From NCBI GenBank assembly GCA_000969725.1, contig JXSR01S064557.1: a stretch of DNA of 64,000 bases; one strand, given 5' to 3'. The translations under genes and the position numbers were made by a program. Positions 12,915-24,994 of the stretch are shown here, piece after piece. Origin of the DNA: Ophiothrix spiculata (Eukaryota; Echinodermata; Ophiuroidea; Amphilepidida; Ophiotrichidae). The stretch's first letter is position 1; every line of letters starts with the position of its first letter. The notes below the pieces were generated by a model, which made no database searches, was not told the origin of the DNA, and saw only the letters and a program-made list of their open reading frames with translations.

Positions 12915-13650
12915 TGTTTAGCTTTGTAAATCATACCTGTTTTGTTTTATGTTTTTATGTTTGTAGCTGTTAAGAATAAAATAGGTGTATGAAGAAAGTA
13001 AAATCAACACATATTTTTTCAGTTTACACCCTGTATGATTTTAACACACCCTGTATAATGACAGTATCATTTGTATAATTGGTATCCTTGTAATATGAGC
13101 TTTGAAAAAATTTATACTTGTTTGGTCTTTTTATGTACATATTTATCCTATGCTGAGAAATATTCAAATGTGTGATGTTTATCGCATTTAGTGGCATGTT
13201 ACACTTTTTCTGACCAATTCATGACTTATAATCATAAATGTATCTTGTTTAAATTTGTGAAGCCCACATAAATGATTTTAGTAAGCAATATTTTGTTATA
13301 ATTAACAATTACCGACAGACAAATGATTAGTATTTAAAGCAGGTCTTCCAGACTTCGTGCCATTTGCCTGATTACGCAATTATTTAAATTTATTCGAATA
13401 ATCATGATAATCTACGCTTGTCACGGTGGCGGCTAATGGTACGTTTACACTGTGACGGTTTGTTTCGATGGTAACGTATTGTCAACTAAAAAGTTGTAAC
13501 TGAAAACGACTGATAGTAACGATAGTGTGTGCAGATAGCAGCGTGTGTGAGCGTTAACTGACTTTAACTAACGATGACTGGCGTAAAACTCAAAACTGCA
13601 AGACGCAGGTCTACGTTGCTTGTCATTACCCCCAATTAGTCACAGTGTAT
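12915..13650. other. Unit 1 stretch deleted from unit 2
   Basis: In unit 2 the flanks join directly near 40370 (GGGAGCCATTGCAAGAGTTG). Unit 3 keeps part of this stretch (51445-51530, with GTGCCATTTGCCTGATTA and CACGGTGGCGG), so absence from unit 2 is a deletion. Two ACACCCTGTATPy motifs (13036 and 13057) look like worn mariner-type ends. There is no gene. Confidence 0.7.
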
Positions 13651-13980
13651 TGTATTGTAAGAGTTGTATTTTGTCAAATAAAGTAAGGTAAGTCGACATT
13701 GATACTGAAAATAGAAAAAACATGTGACGGATTAAGTTAATATCGGTAACCACCGGGCAGAATTCAAGTGGATTGCATAAATAATCAGCAATAATTGTCT
13801 AAAATAAAGCGTGACAGTCAGATTGAAGCATTTTTGGAGCCACTTTCCTCGCTGGATTTAATGGTACTGCGCAGTAGTGTGAAAAACGTGATTGTAATTT
13901 TAAAAGTCACAAATAACAGCAGTGATAAATTTGTGGAAATAGAACTCATTTTATCATAGCTCAATATGAGGCTGTGTGTA

Positions 13981-15193
13981 CAGGGTGTCCCAATAAAAAT
14001 GCATCACTTTTGTTTTTGATCATATCTCAGAAACCAATGAATAAAAATTAAAATTCTTTTCATAATAATATTTAGTATAGTTTAGTCTTCAATTGGATGA
14101 AATTTTGAGCAAAATCCGTTGAGCCATTCTTGAGAAAATTATAATTTTGTAAGAAGACTCAATTTTACCCCATTCCAATGGGGTTTACCACAGTAATGCA
14201 TATTTGCAACTATCATCGATCTGACATGACCATGTCATCACAGTAGTAGGCCTACTCTAAATGGAAAACTCATTTCATTCATGGATAAACACCTTTTCAG
14301 GAAAGCAACTACAAAACAACATCGACAACAATAGCAACAACAACAGAAAATTTAGACTTTGAATAAACCTGATTAAAACTTGAAAGCTTGTCTGATCGCA
14401 CTCAACTCCCTTCATTGTTCGGGATTTAGAACGTCGCATTGGACCAGAAACATGATGATAAGAACTCAAAGGTACCTGGAAACGGATTGTGGAAATGCGG
14501 AAGGCAGAGTTGCCTGAAACTCACTTAACACTGTACCAAAATTATTCAACGCGAGCTATCAGACATTCCACTTTTCACGAGGAAGTGAATAACTGCTTTG
14601 TTATTTTGATTTGAATATGTTGACACTGCTCTTGTAAAGGGAGAGACAGTTATAAAGATTTTCTTTTTTATGTAAAAAAGCTTAAAACTTAGAAGATATA
14701 AACGTTTCTGTAATAGACTTTCCATTAAAGGAAATCCCTGCCTTGGTTTTCTTGAGAAACCATGAACTCGTTTCTTCGTTTTATTTAACGCTGCAAAACA
14801 GCAAAACCAACCCATTGAATTACGGTGCCACTTTCAGTGCTGATAAATATATCAAAATCGTGTTTCAGTGTCTATTCCATATTTTGTCATCTTTTTTAAG
14901 TGTCTGCATTGCAAGTTTAAATTAAATTGATCAATAGTAACCAAATATGTGCTTTACTAACATGATAAACGTGAGTTACTGTGGTAAACCCCATTGGAAT
15001 GGAGTAAAATTGAGTCTTCTTACAAAATTCTAGTTTTCTCAAGAATGGCTCGACGGATTTTACTCAAAATTTCACCGATGAAGGACTAAACTATACTTAT
15101 TATTATTATTATAAAAAAAGTTTAAATTTTTGTCAATTGGTTTCTGAGATATGATCAAAAACAAAAGTGATGCATTTTTATTGGGACACCCTG
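13981..15193. mobile_element. Mariner-type non-autonomous element (unit 1 only)
   Basis: It starts CAGGGTGTCCCAATAAAAAT and ends with the exact inverse. Matching continues inward for about 230 bp on each side with scattered differences. TA flanks both ends (13979-13980 and 15194-15195), and unit 2 has a single TA at 40693-40694. CAGGGTGTCCC ends plus a TA target are typical of the mariner/Tc1 superfamily. The interior (about 14210-14980) has short open frames with no transposase motif. Length is 1213 bp. Confidence 0.9.
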
Positions 15194-15740
15194 TATAACT
15201 TCATGTATACGTTACGCAATAAAATACAAGGTATGAAATAGTTTTAAACTAACACATAAGTCACCAGTCAATAGATATTTCTAAATCTCTTTATCATCGT
15301 TTATGTCAAAACGCACAGTTTTCTCCGTAGTTTCAATACGAATAATGATTCAGTATAAAATAAATAACCAATTATTGCGATAAAAATGCCTCCGGTATAT
15401 TAAGGTCAATGAGACTGTTGACTACTTACATTTGTGCCCATTTGGAATCAATTTGCACTTGCTTCTTTGGCATTTGAAAAAAGTCGCTGTTGATAAGGAA
15501 AGTGAAATCTATGGGTTCACTTTAACTGGCGGCATAAAATTTAGGCACAGTGCATGATATATCATTGCTAAAGGGTGATTCCCTATGCAACTACCGAATA
15601 TGAAACATTTGTATACTAGATTATAATGAAACGGACTCTTCTTTTATAAATTTTTTCAAAAATTACAAAATATAAGGCAAATCTGATGATTTCAATAAAA
15701 AAATATAAAATAATACAATACAGTGTGTCTCAATAAAAAT

Positions 15741-16634
15741 CAGGGGGGAAGGCTGGTCTCCCGATGGCAACGGAAAAAATGAATCAGCAACACGGCTGCT
15801 AGTACAGTAGGCTACTTAGTGGCAAATTCTGTTTTAATTGTAAATAAAAATGAGAAAAGAAAGTGGGAAAGGTATTTGGTCTGAAAGAATGATATGTTTT
15901 AAGAAAATTATAAAATCTAATTGAAAAAAAAAGAAAAAAAAATCCACTGACCGGCATCAGATCTCGAACCCGGTACCTTCTGGTCCATAGCACGACGTCT
16001 AGTTCGATTAGGCCACTGACTCTTCGTACCTACATCGGGAACATTTTAGATTGATATAACGCAAATCAATTCGTATTGAAATGTACGCAGAACTTTGTGA
16101 ATGGAATATCACATTCTGGATCAAATTCTGTCAATTATCGTTATATTTATACAAATATAATGTTATTTTAAAAGATAGGCCTGAATGAGCTACTTATGAT
16201 ATAGTTTTAGGATAATCGATTCAAAATCATTACCGGCGATGATGCGAGACCCTGAAGTGCGGAAAAAAACGTGTTTATCAAACTCTGTAACACATCGATA
16301 AATATCGCTACAGCGCTTCTATTGCAGGTCAAGTCGTCTTGAGTTACGTAGAAGAAACGGGCAACTGTTGAATTTTAAAATGATCTTGCAATAGCGGAAA
16401 CAGTACAAAACCCCGCGAAATTCATAAAACAAAGTCAATTATTTCAAAATTTACTCGATGCACCTTTTTTTGGTTTTCCTCCTATAATTGCATTTTCTTT
16501 CTTTGCGCCTTTTAAAAAAATAGGTGCATCGACTAGTTTTAAAGATGACTTTCTCCATAGAATTTGTACGTGAATAGGGATTTTAAAAATCTCTAAAATT
16601 CAGTAAATTCACGAACCTTCCTGCCCCCCCCCTG
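15741..16634. mobile_element. hAT-like non-autonomous element nested in a mariner MITE
   Basis: The ends are CAGGGGGGAAGG and CCTTCCTGCCCCCCCCCTG, inverse of one another. The 8 bp ATAAAAAT is duplicated at 15733-15740 and 16635-16642 and is single in unit 2. CAGGGG ends with an 8 bp TSD fit hAT. It is 894 bp with no transposase. It contains a tRNA-like SINE on the minus strand and an 80 bp palindrome (16456-16535) with TCGATGCACC arms. Confidence 0.85.
15928..16035 (-). repeat. tRNA-Arg/His-like SINE
   Basis: On the minus strand AGTGGCCTAATCGAACTAGA (A box region) is followed by CCAGAAGGTACCGGGTTCGA (T-arm with B box) in tRNA order, then an A-rich tail (plus-strand T-rich at 15917-15944). 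The D and anticodon arms resemble vertebrate and invertebrate tRNA-Arg (CTAATGGATAAGGCGTCTGA type), but pairing is poor, so it is not a working tRNA. It sits inside the hAT-like element. Confidence 0.65.
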
Positions 16635-17823
16635 ATAAAAATTGTGCAAGTTAAAAAGCGCCCTCTGTGGAAAAATAAAATGCTAGTTTGATATAATGGA
16701 ATATCATTGTAAAGGAAAAACAGCCCAATGTTATCAAGAAAATATAAAGTTTATCCTTGTTATTGAAATTAACTAGCATAAGTGCGGATATGTAGAGTTA
16801 GGGAACATCCTCTTGTTTCCCCCACCTATACTTAAATGAACAAAATCTGAGTGTATGTTACGGAGTGGTAATGTCATCAATCATGATGATAAATAATTCT
16901 GCATAATAACAATTTCCACGATCTCCTGTTCTTTTACACAATCAATATGTAAAATGCTGTTTTTCGTTACAAATTAGACTTAACAAAGGTAACATTACAT
17001 GTAGTAATATTTACATTTTTGATGTTTCACTTAAACAAAGGACAAACATAATTTCAAAATAAACTAAATGCTCTCCTTGATTTTAATGCATGGCTTTCTT
17101 TCTTGATTAAAGTGTCACAATTGTGATTGTACTTTTATAATTAAGCATATCTCGAGATTCAAATAAGCAACTTGATCAGAATAAACGGCATTTGAAAGCT
17201 TTTCTATTACAATGATGTACAATTATTCTTAACTATTATTTTAGTTTCGCCACGGAGGGCGCTTTTCAACTTGCACATTTTTTTATTGGGACATGCACAC
17301 TGTATATGATCCAACATTTCCAAATAGAGGTATACAATTTTATCGCTTAGTTAAGTTGCAGTATATAAAGGTGATTTTGATTTTGAAATTCGTAATAAAA
17401 TATGTATGCAACAGTAACGTTGTGTTCAAAAATGTAAAAGGAAACGGGATTGTTGATTCTTAATGTTCACGACCCGTGCTTTTGGCAAATTGTTTCAATA
17501 GCTTTCCTATTTTTGTCCTGATTTTTATTCTGAAGTATTGATATATACGCCTACATGTGGTCTTATAAGTGGACTAAGTATCCTCCCTTGTGTGATATGG
17601 ATTGCCCAGTATGCCTGAAGATATAAGCAAACAATAAAGTAACTAGTGTTAACACTGGTGCTTTCTGTATACATGTACAATTTTAAATGCTTATTTCATT
17701 TTGAATTTCAAAAATGTAACGATGTTTTTTTATTAATTAAGACACAGGCCTTTAATTTCATTCAAAAAGATATATTTTAAAATAGCATTTTTTTATAACT
17801 GGTTTTTCAGCGATTTTCCATTT

Positions 17824-18176
17824 AGATCAAACCGCTCATGATTCGCTGCAGGTAGATTGTCACAATCATTTCACTTCATTTAGGCGTTTTGCGGCCTTTT
17901 CAAGCGCATATCCTATCGGTAGTTAGATTGCAATATGTACCCTTTATGCAGCTTCCCATATCCTGGGTGGGGGCGGACTATGGTGGACAAATCTGGTGAC
18001 AGTTTTAAGTGCAGGAGGAAGACCGGAGTACCCGGAGAAAAACCTGCGGAAGCGAGTATGAATTGAAAACCAAAAGCACATACAGCGCCTGGACCGGGGA
18101 TCGATCCCACGACAGTCCTATGGGCTCATTGGTGCAAAGTGAGGGAAGTACCGCTGCGCTAACCCGCTTCAATTTG
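17824..18176 (-). repeat. tRNA-derived SINE with TCTCCGGGTACTCCGG body
   Basis: The minus-strand head GGTTAGCGCAGCGGTACTTC leads to the B box GGGATCGATCCCCGG. A conserved body block reads GCAGGTTTTTCTCCGGGTAC plus TCCGGTCTTCCTCCTGCAC. CGATTTTC(C)ATTT flanks both sides (17811-17823 and 18177-18188) and is the likely TSD. The matching site in unit 2 (about 42365) has no SINE. The body block recurs in the SINEs at 51925 and 52290, defining a family. Confidence 0.8.
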
Positions 18177-21075
18177 CGATTTTCATTTATGTCACATGTT
18201 TTTAACTATAGAGAAAGGAGTTTTCATTCGGAGTGAAACTAGTCAATCTTAATTGCGTCGCACTAAATATATATTGCCCGACTAATTGTCTCGTCGAATT
18301 TAAAATTATGTTTTGAACTGAGCCTCACTAACATCCACTTAAATATAGCGCAGGAAAAATGGGAGTGAGTCAATGATGTTGGCAAATAAGACAAAAGCAG
18401 ATCTGTGTTTGAATTGACCTAAAAAGATAAAGATAAATAGAGCCATTTAGGATTTGTAAGAAAAAGTAATAATTCAATTTCGGTACAAATCCAAATCAAC
18501 ACATCAAGAGATACTAGATAATTGACTGTGTTGCTGCTGTATGACGTGTTAGAATTTATATGGATTTAAATTACTACACTTACACGTATTACCATGAGTG
18601 AAATGTTAATCTTACTACGACAATGTTCTTAAATGAAGTTATTTGCCCTTCCATTCCTTGTTCTTGTAATCTACTGAGATTATAAAATCGTGCTCAAGCA
18701 ATAGAATCACGCATTATGTCGTGACTTGTCGTTTAATAGCACTGCAAATATTGGTCTTGAATTTTCATTCCTTGACGCCAATTTGAAAATAGCACATAAG
18801 ACTTCTCTGGAGATTTGTCTAGCCACCGTAACCTTTTCTACCTGATGGATATTACAATTATCTTAATTAAGTTACGAGCAAGTCAACTTTGTTATATACA
18901 TATAACTTAAAGTTTATTCATGTTAATGTACAGTGTGTAAGAAAAAGTCAATCTCTTGAAGGAAATGAAAGGTGAAAGAAAATTTCAAATCTTAAGGTTT
19001 GAAAAGAGGTTTTCCTTAAGAAAAACAGGAAGTGCTCTTTTAATTATTATAGGTTGAAGATATAATCGCCGACAGTCAACTATTCTGTTTCCTGTATACA
19101 CGCTTATATTGAAGATTATTCAAACCCAATACAAACTGACACTGGGCTTTAATTGATATAAATGATAGACGGAAACCCTTTCACGGGCAGCTAAAAGCAT
19201 TGAACGAGGACTGTTCACATAACATGCGATCCCTGTTGGTGTTTCGATTATCAAATTAGGGAAATTGACATTTGACCTTTCACATTTTGTTAGCAGGGAT
19301 TTCACTTAAGCTTATATACATTTGATACAAGCCACTATTAGATGGACTTAATCACTTTAAAATATAACAGTCACGTAATTATTAAAAATCAAAATTGAAA
19401 TATAATGTTTTTATATAAGTAGAATTCCTGGTCTTAAAAAAGTGAAAAGCTAATACATATATCATAAAAGGTGTCCAAAAAGTCCCTCCACACTTGAACT
19501 TGAAGACAGATTAACATGAACGCTAAAAATCACAATGCATAATCATATATACATTTAAAAACTTTTTGAACCCATGCAGGTGCATATTGTTTTTCAATAT
19601 AATCTCAAATGATGCCTTTGCAAACTGAAGTTGATTAGGTACATTTTCCATTTAAAAATGATAATTAACTTGAGTTCTAACCATCCTGTATTATGAGGTC
19701 AAAGTAAATTTGCTAACCAATATTTGATCACGAATTTTCAAAAGAATATATTATGACAGGATTTGTGGAATGAATTTCCCCATCGGGCAGTTTTACCGAT
19801 TCGTTTAGTTGCAGTGGTGTAAAAACGCAATATTGATTTTGAAACTCGTAATAAAATGTGTTCATCTCTATATAGCCGTAAATGCAGCAAGTTTTATTTT
19901 GCGCTACATGTGAAAACGCATGCCAAGGTCGTAATTTCCCCAAATCATTTTTCGTCAAATTTGCAATCCTTATGCTTACTTCAAACACATGAAAAATTTT
20001 CCTTCAAAGAGATGATCGGAATTATGAAACATACATGTAGGCTATATTCTTAGAACAATCTACAGAAAATATTGGACTTACAGGTTTTTAATCGTGTTTG
20101 TCTCAGCTATATATTTTACTACCTGACAACATTTAACGGACCATAAAATGAAAATACAAGATGCTGCTTTATGATACAGGCTTGACATTAAATATGGAAT
20201 ATATTTTTTCAGTTGGTTTCCATGTTGTATAATCCGCCATATTGCAGGATATGATAAGTCCAGGATGGTGTGTTTCTTCATATTTGTAACTATACATGCA
20301 AACTTTAAACCAAGACCCCTTTTGTGCACATCTGGGTGACACAGAAACAATGGAAAACTTGAAAGCACAAAAACCTCTCGAAATTGGGTCCAAACTCATG
20401 CACAGTAATACGGAGTTAAATAAATTAAATTTGCCATAGTTTCTTTAATGAATTACCTGGACGCCTGAAATTTTGAAGGGTTGTTCTACATATTGTTGGT
20501 TATAAATTATGACCATTTACTTTTTGCTATGCCAACCGTAAGAAGCGTACAGCTCCTTGACTCTCCATGCGGATATTCCACCTGTGAGTGGAGAGTTCCG
20601 ACGTGTATCTCAGCCCAAGTATCAAGCACAGCCTATAGCCATACCTGTACATTGGTGGTTTGATGTAACTTGTTGTTCATCGATGTGTTACTTCAGCCGA
20701 GAAGTCCTCGATAGAGCTCATATCTGAAGATCTTCCCAAACATGGCAAGTGTCGAACATCATGATCTTTCATAAAACAAGCTCATATTAAGGACATTATC
20801 AAATTCTTGCTTGATTTAAACTGGCGATCACGTTAAAAAACAACTGGAGAAAATAACTTGACCAAACACCTTTCCCCGCGACGCTTTGACTGAGCCACAG
20901 ATCTTCTTCCATTTCGTGTCCCACCAATGAGATAACGTTATCTTCAGTGCTTAGACTAATTTTGAAATATACTGCCAAGAGGGACGCGTCAGAGCCACAG
21001 ATGTACAGAGTAGGGTTATACTGAAGCGCGTATGCTATTAACAATTCATTTAGAAGAAGGTAACATCGCCTTCCG

Positions 21076-21339
21076 GGTACTTTACATGCAGGTGGAAAAT
21101 CGGTCCTGATCACCTCGGAAGACAGTCTCCATCAGTATCAGTACAGATGCATTCTAGAAGCATTGATAATGTTATTGGCTAGAGGTATCTTCGGAAATAA
21201 TTTTGTGCTGCACTATGACAACTCTCACCTCCGTCGTGCTCGTGCAATCAGGACTTTCCTGGAAGATCCGGGTGTTGAGTTCTTGCCTTGTCCGGTAAGA
21301 TCTTCAATTATAAATCCTATTGAGAACATCAAAGGTTAA
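21076..21339 (+). pseudogene. Tc1-family transposase relic
   Basis: The + strand reads HAGGKSVLI, then SLHQYQYRCILEALI, GNNFVLHYDN, RARAIRTFLEDPGVEFLP and NPIENIKG before a stop. In Tc1 transposases the order is GGGSVMVWG, QYQYRxIL, NNFVxQxDNAPxHxAR, FLEDxGVExLPWPxxSPDLNPIENxW. The second catalytic Asp (in YDN, 21217-21219) and the Glu (in NPIEN, 21322-21324) have 34 residues between them, the DD34E spacing. The WGC...EG block is missing between SVLI and SLHQYQ. SPDLNP has become SSIINP. The N-terminal HTH and the first Asp region were not found. Confidence 0.85.
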
Positions 21340-21433
21340 GAAACACGTTTGATTAAAAGTATATTATATTACCCAACCGAGGTGAAGGGATTTTGTTGGG
21401 CTGTGTTTGGTGCTCTGGCTGAGACACCCCAAA

Positions 21434-21875
21434 GGGGGCGGCGTAGTGTAGTGGTTAGCAATCTCGCCTTGCACGCATTGGACCCGGGTTCGATTCCCGG
21501 TGAGGGTTGCCTTGCCGGAATGGAATCTCGGAATCTTTGCTAAGATGTTTGTCTGACTTTGTGGGAGCATTGGGTCAGATATTTGATCTTCTCCGCCCCT
21601 TACATGAAGTATTTAGAGTTGGGTGAATATTTCATGAGAGATTGTCGTCCTTCGGAGGGGACGTAAAGCCGTCGGTCCCATGTACAGAAGAGTCATACCT
21701 GTACATGTAATCGCAGTCAGTATCGTGAAGAGTAGGGTATTCTACCCCTGATTGTTCCCAACCCCGTTCTGGTCATTGTAGGGGTACCCCTTGTAGAGTG
21801 TTTATCACTGTTGGGTATACCCGTGAGGATCACTCCTCTAAAGTGTAATAAAATAAAAAAATAAATAAAAATAAA
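21434..21875 (+). repeat. tRNA-derived SINE inside the Tc1-like element
   Basis: The head has an A box within GTAGTGTAGTGGTTAGCAAT and a B box GGGTTCGATTCCCGGTGAGG. The body includes TCGGAGGGGACGTAAAGCCG followed by TCGGTCCCATG and ends in an A-rich tail of AATAAA repeats (about 21845-21875). It is about 440 bp, a full-length-looking SINE with tRNA head, central domain and tail. It lies between the transposase relic and the right TIR. The TSD is unclear. Confidence 0.85.
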
Positions 21876-23204
21876 GAACTCTCCAATCACAAATGGAGAG
21901 CATTCCATGGAGAGTCATGACGTTGTACGCTTCTAATGATGACAGAGAAAACATTAATCAATCAGAAATTACTACAAACACTGTGTTAATTAGCCCTGTC
22001 AAATTTCATATCTCTAGGTAACGTACAAAAGGAAAGATGGTAAATTTCGCTTCCTCTGTTTAATATTACTGAACACGGCTTTTGGACCTAATTTTCTGAG
22101 TTATTTGTACCTTCAAGTTTCCCATTGTCTCTGTGTCACTTCAGTGAGCTTTAAAGTTCACTTGGTTTGAAGTTTATAAGTGTAGTTACGAACATGACAA
22201 AGCACACGTCTCTAAATTTCGTACATACCGAGATATGGGGGGTTATTCAAGATGGAAACCAACAGAAAAAATATATTCCATATTTAATGTCAAGTCTGTA
22301 AATGATCACAAATATGTAACAGCGACAGCGTGTACTAGAGATGGAAATTAAATTTGAAATTGGATCGTTGATTCTCGAGAGGACACAAACTTAATATTTA
22401 CAATTTTCAATACACGCGCTTTTGGCGAATTGTTTCCATAACTTTAGACTGTTTTTGCCCTGATTTTTATTCTGAAGTATTGATATATACGCCTACATAT
22501 GGTCTGATAAGTGGACTAAGTACCCTCCCTTGTGTAATATCGACTGCCCGGTATGCCTGAAGATATAAAGCAAACATCAGCGATGTATCCCATACAAACT
22601 CTGATGCTTACGTTGGATAGCTGTAAGCCTTCTAGCAGAGCGGTGACTACGGACATTCTACAGAGTCGCCATTAGACAAAATTCTATAGTACATCTATGC
22701 AATTTTGTATGTTGTTTTGCATACTTTAAAATTCATTAGGTAAAAGTTTGGGTTTTTTCAATTATGACATAGGTATATGAAAAGATAGAGTATACAATTT
22801 CTATTTTCATTACAATAATAAACAGTTATATCAATATAAAGTAAAATTGGTCAATCGTAACTTCTACACACTGAAAATTATATTTTTGTCGCAAAGAATT
22901 ATGTTGTTAGCTAAGCACACTTAAAAAGGCATAGGGCTGTTCAACCCGTATCTTTACCAGCATTTTTATACGTTTGCTATAACGTCGATTTAAAGGGTTT
23001 TTAAGAGAATAAATCCATATCAAAACATTGCAAGATGCTCGTGAATCCACTTTTTTGCTACTCTATGGCGTGTCGGAATTTAGATGGATTTTAATACTAG
23101 TAACTGTTTTGACACTTATTACCATCATGAATGAAAATTAATCTTACTGATTACTAAAATGTCTTGAATGAAGTTCACCCTTCCATGTTCACACCATACT
23201 GGGG

Positions 23205-23562
23205 ATTTATAGTGCGCAATGGCTCCTAGATTTGTAATTCCACGCGGCCTCTGCACACTTTACATGTGTTCGCTGACCATTGTGGCCCAAGTTAGCTCCA
23301 TTCCACACCAAGCATCATTTCAGGTTCTGTAGTAACCTCTAGATACGATTAAACTTGATCAGCCCTCATACGCACCATCGCTGCCCAGATCAGCTCCCCG
23401 AGTTTCGTACGGGTTTCCACGAGACAATTAGCAGCTAGTTCCTTGTCCAATGGAATTTTTCAAACACACTCAACTTTTGGCAACAGCGGGGTTCGAACTC
23501 GGGACCTTCCGCATCGCAAGCGAGCGGCTTACCATTTGAGCTAACTTGACTGCCTTTAACTT
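23205..23562 (-). repeat. tRNA-derived SINE (second family)
   Basis: On the minus strand AGTTAGCTCAAATGGTAAGC (A box) and GGTCCCGAGTTCGAACCCCG (B box) form a well-kept tRNA head. The body runs left past TCCATTGGACAAGGAACTAG to GAGGCCGCGTGGAATTAC near 23236-23254. It is absent from the corresponding sequence in unit 1. A body fragment recurs at 61467-61502. Confidence 0.75.
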
Positions 23563-24321
23563 TTCATGCCATGGATTGTTTTCGCAATCCACTGAAAATA
23601 TAAAATCATACTCAAGCAATGAAATCACGCATTATGTGTCGTTCAAAATGTGGATTTAAAACTTATGTCCGTGGTGACGCCACTTTGGAAACAACGTATT
23701 AGATGAAGGTTTAAGGTTTATCTTGCCACCGTAACCTTTTCTATCCGACGGAAAAACAACTACTAGTATCTCAATGAAGTTAAAGTCTAGACAAGATAAT
23801 TCCTTTGATCATTCAAAATAAATCATATTCACACATCTACCAAAACCATAAGGGTATTTTTGGTACCTTACCATAAAACATGTAATTATGTAATCTTCAT
23901 TAAACTAAAGGACAAAGACAAAACGGAACACACCGAGCTATAAAGTGGTGAGTGCAACCCCAATGGTGATAGTTTTATGATATTTAGATGACACAATCAC
24001 TACAATCACAATTATAATTATATCAAAAGAGAGGATGAAGAATTACCTGCAAATTAAATTGAATATATACGTGGTGTTTCCATTGTAAAACAAACATATC
24101 AAGTTTACTTTTGTTACAAAAGTATTTGAAAACCGTAACACAGAGGCTCTATCTTCTCATTTGATACTTCATCTTATGCCCTGTTCCAAGTATGGCTCCT
24201 GATGCTTTCGAGATGATTTCCCTAAGCATCCTCCACCGCCACCCTCAAATTGTGCAAAAATAATGTGAAGTTTATAAGAGTCTAAGAATGCATCGAGGCA
24301 TCATGAAAAATTCGGGAGCAT

Positions 24322-24622
24322 GGGACCAAAAAAAATTGTTTGGTTGCCCTTCAGCCCGACCCAAAATATTTTTTATTGAATGTTATAATGTGAAAAGAGG
24401 GTCTACATGCCTTCTTTCAACCCTCAAAACGATTAGGATGTCACAATCACTACAAGAGGTATTTGATTGTTTTCATTCGGATGTAGTGGGGGAAGTTGTG
24501 AAGGCTGAAGCGGCCGATTGACCTAGCGGTCCGTGGAGGAGTATTAAAAAAAAAAAAAATCTGACCCACCGACCCTCTCTGAAAAAAGCTGTGGAGGGCA
24601 ACAATACATTTTTTTTGCCTAG
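24322..24622. mobile_element. MITE with CCAAAAAAAATTGTTTGG-type ends
   Basis: The left end GGGACCAAAAAAAATTGTTT plus GGTTGCCCT is matched in inverse orientation by GGGCAACAATACATTTTTTT plus TGCC at the right end. It is about 300 bp. A second copy's right half lies at 35632-35782, where the end reads closer to the left consensus. No TSD was resolved. The short open frame through it is repeat-derived. Confidence 0.65.
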
Positions 24623-24994
24623 TGGACATTAGTTACATATCCATAACCTGACACATTAAGCATGCAGGTTGTTAGATGTAAATAATATGTTTTCAAAAGG
24701 CCATGATCCATCTTGCATAAAAAACAACGTATAAACCACAAATTAAACAATGTTTTCGAAGTTTGACGTCGTACTAAGCTAAATACTTCAAAAATAATAT
24801 TGCTAAGCTTTGTAATATTAGAGAGATTTTTGGTTTGAAAGAGTGGTTTAATTTCAATGTATTTCTTTTGCTTGAGAACCAAATAAGGGTGGTAGTAGCA
24901 AATACTCAAGTTCTCTAATATACGGTAGCTTTTTAAATTTTATCAAATTCAATCAGGTAAACCTACGAAATTGAACACATTGTGGATTATACAA

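Larger units (their letters stand above)
15721..17302. mobile_element. Mariner-type MITE, split by a hAT element (unit 1)
   Basis: The ends CAGTGTGTCTCAATAAAAAT and TTTTATTGGGACATGCACAC plus TG are inverse copies flanked by TA (15719-15720 and 17303-17304). Without the nested hAT insertion and its TSD it is about 680 bp, matching the 686 bp copy in unit 2. There is no coding sequence. Between 16643 and 17260 the sequence is AT-rich and shared with unit 2. Confidence 0.85.
1457..19601 (+). repeat. Tandem segmental duplication, unit 1
   Basis: Sequence from about 1457 onward reappears in the same order and orientation from 19602 onward. Matching anchors are 1457/19602, 2048/22365, 4322/25671, 5498/28085, 6830/29350, 10315/35867, 12055/39185, 17306/41862 and 19470/43663. 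Homology to unit 2 stops abruptly left of 1457. Apart from the repeats listed separately the unit holds no recognisable gene, and open frames in it are broken by indels in the other copy. Stretches 8000-9265 and 9870-10800 contain only AT-rich unique-looking DNA shared between units. Confidence 0.9.
20177..22298 (+). mobile_element. Tc1-like DNA transposon with long TIRs (unit 2 only)
   Basis: The left arm (20177-20600) starts CAGGCTTGACATTAAATATG, and the right arm (21875-22298) is its inverse, about 424 bp each with moderate divergence. TA flanks both ends (20175-20176 and 22299-22300), and unit 1 has a single TA at 1992-1993 in the same context. A transposase relic (21076-21339) and a tRNA-derived SINE (21434-21875) lie between. 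The arms carry matching inner ends around GAAGCGTACA. It is inactive as it stands. Confidence 0.95.

Noticed and set aside
20799-21113. 104-codon open frame on the minus strand
   Set aside because: It runs antisense to the Tc1 transposase relic region; the sense strand gives the recognisable protein.
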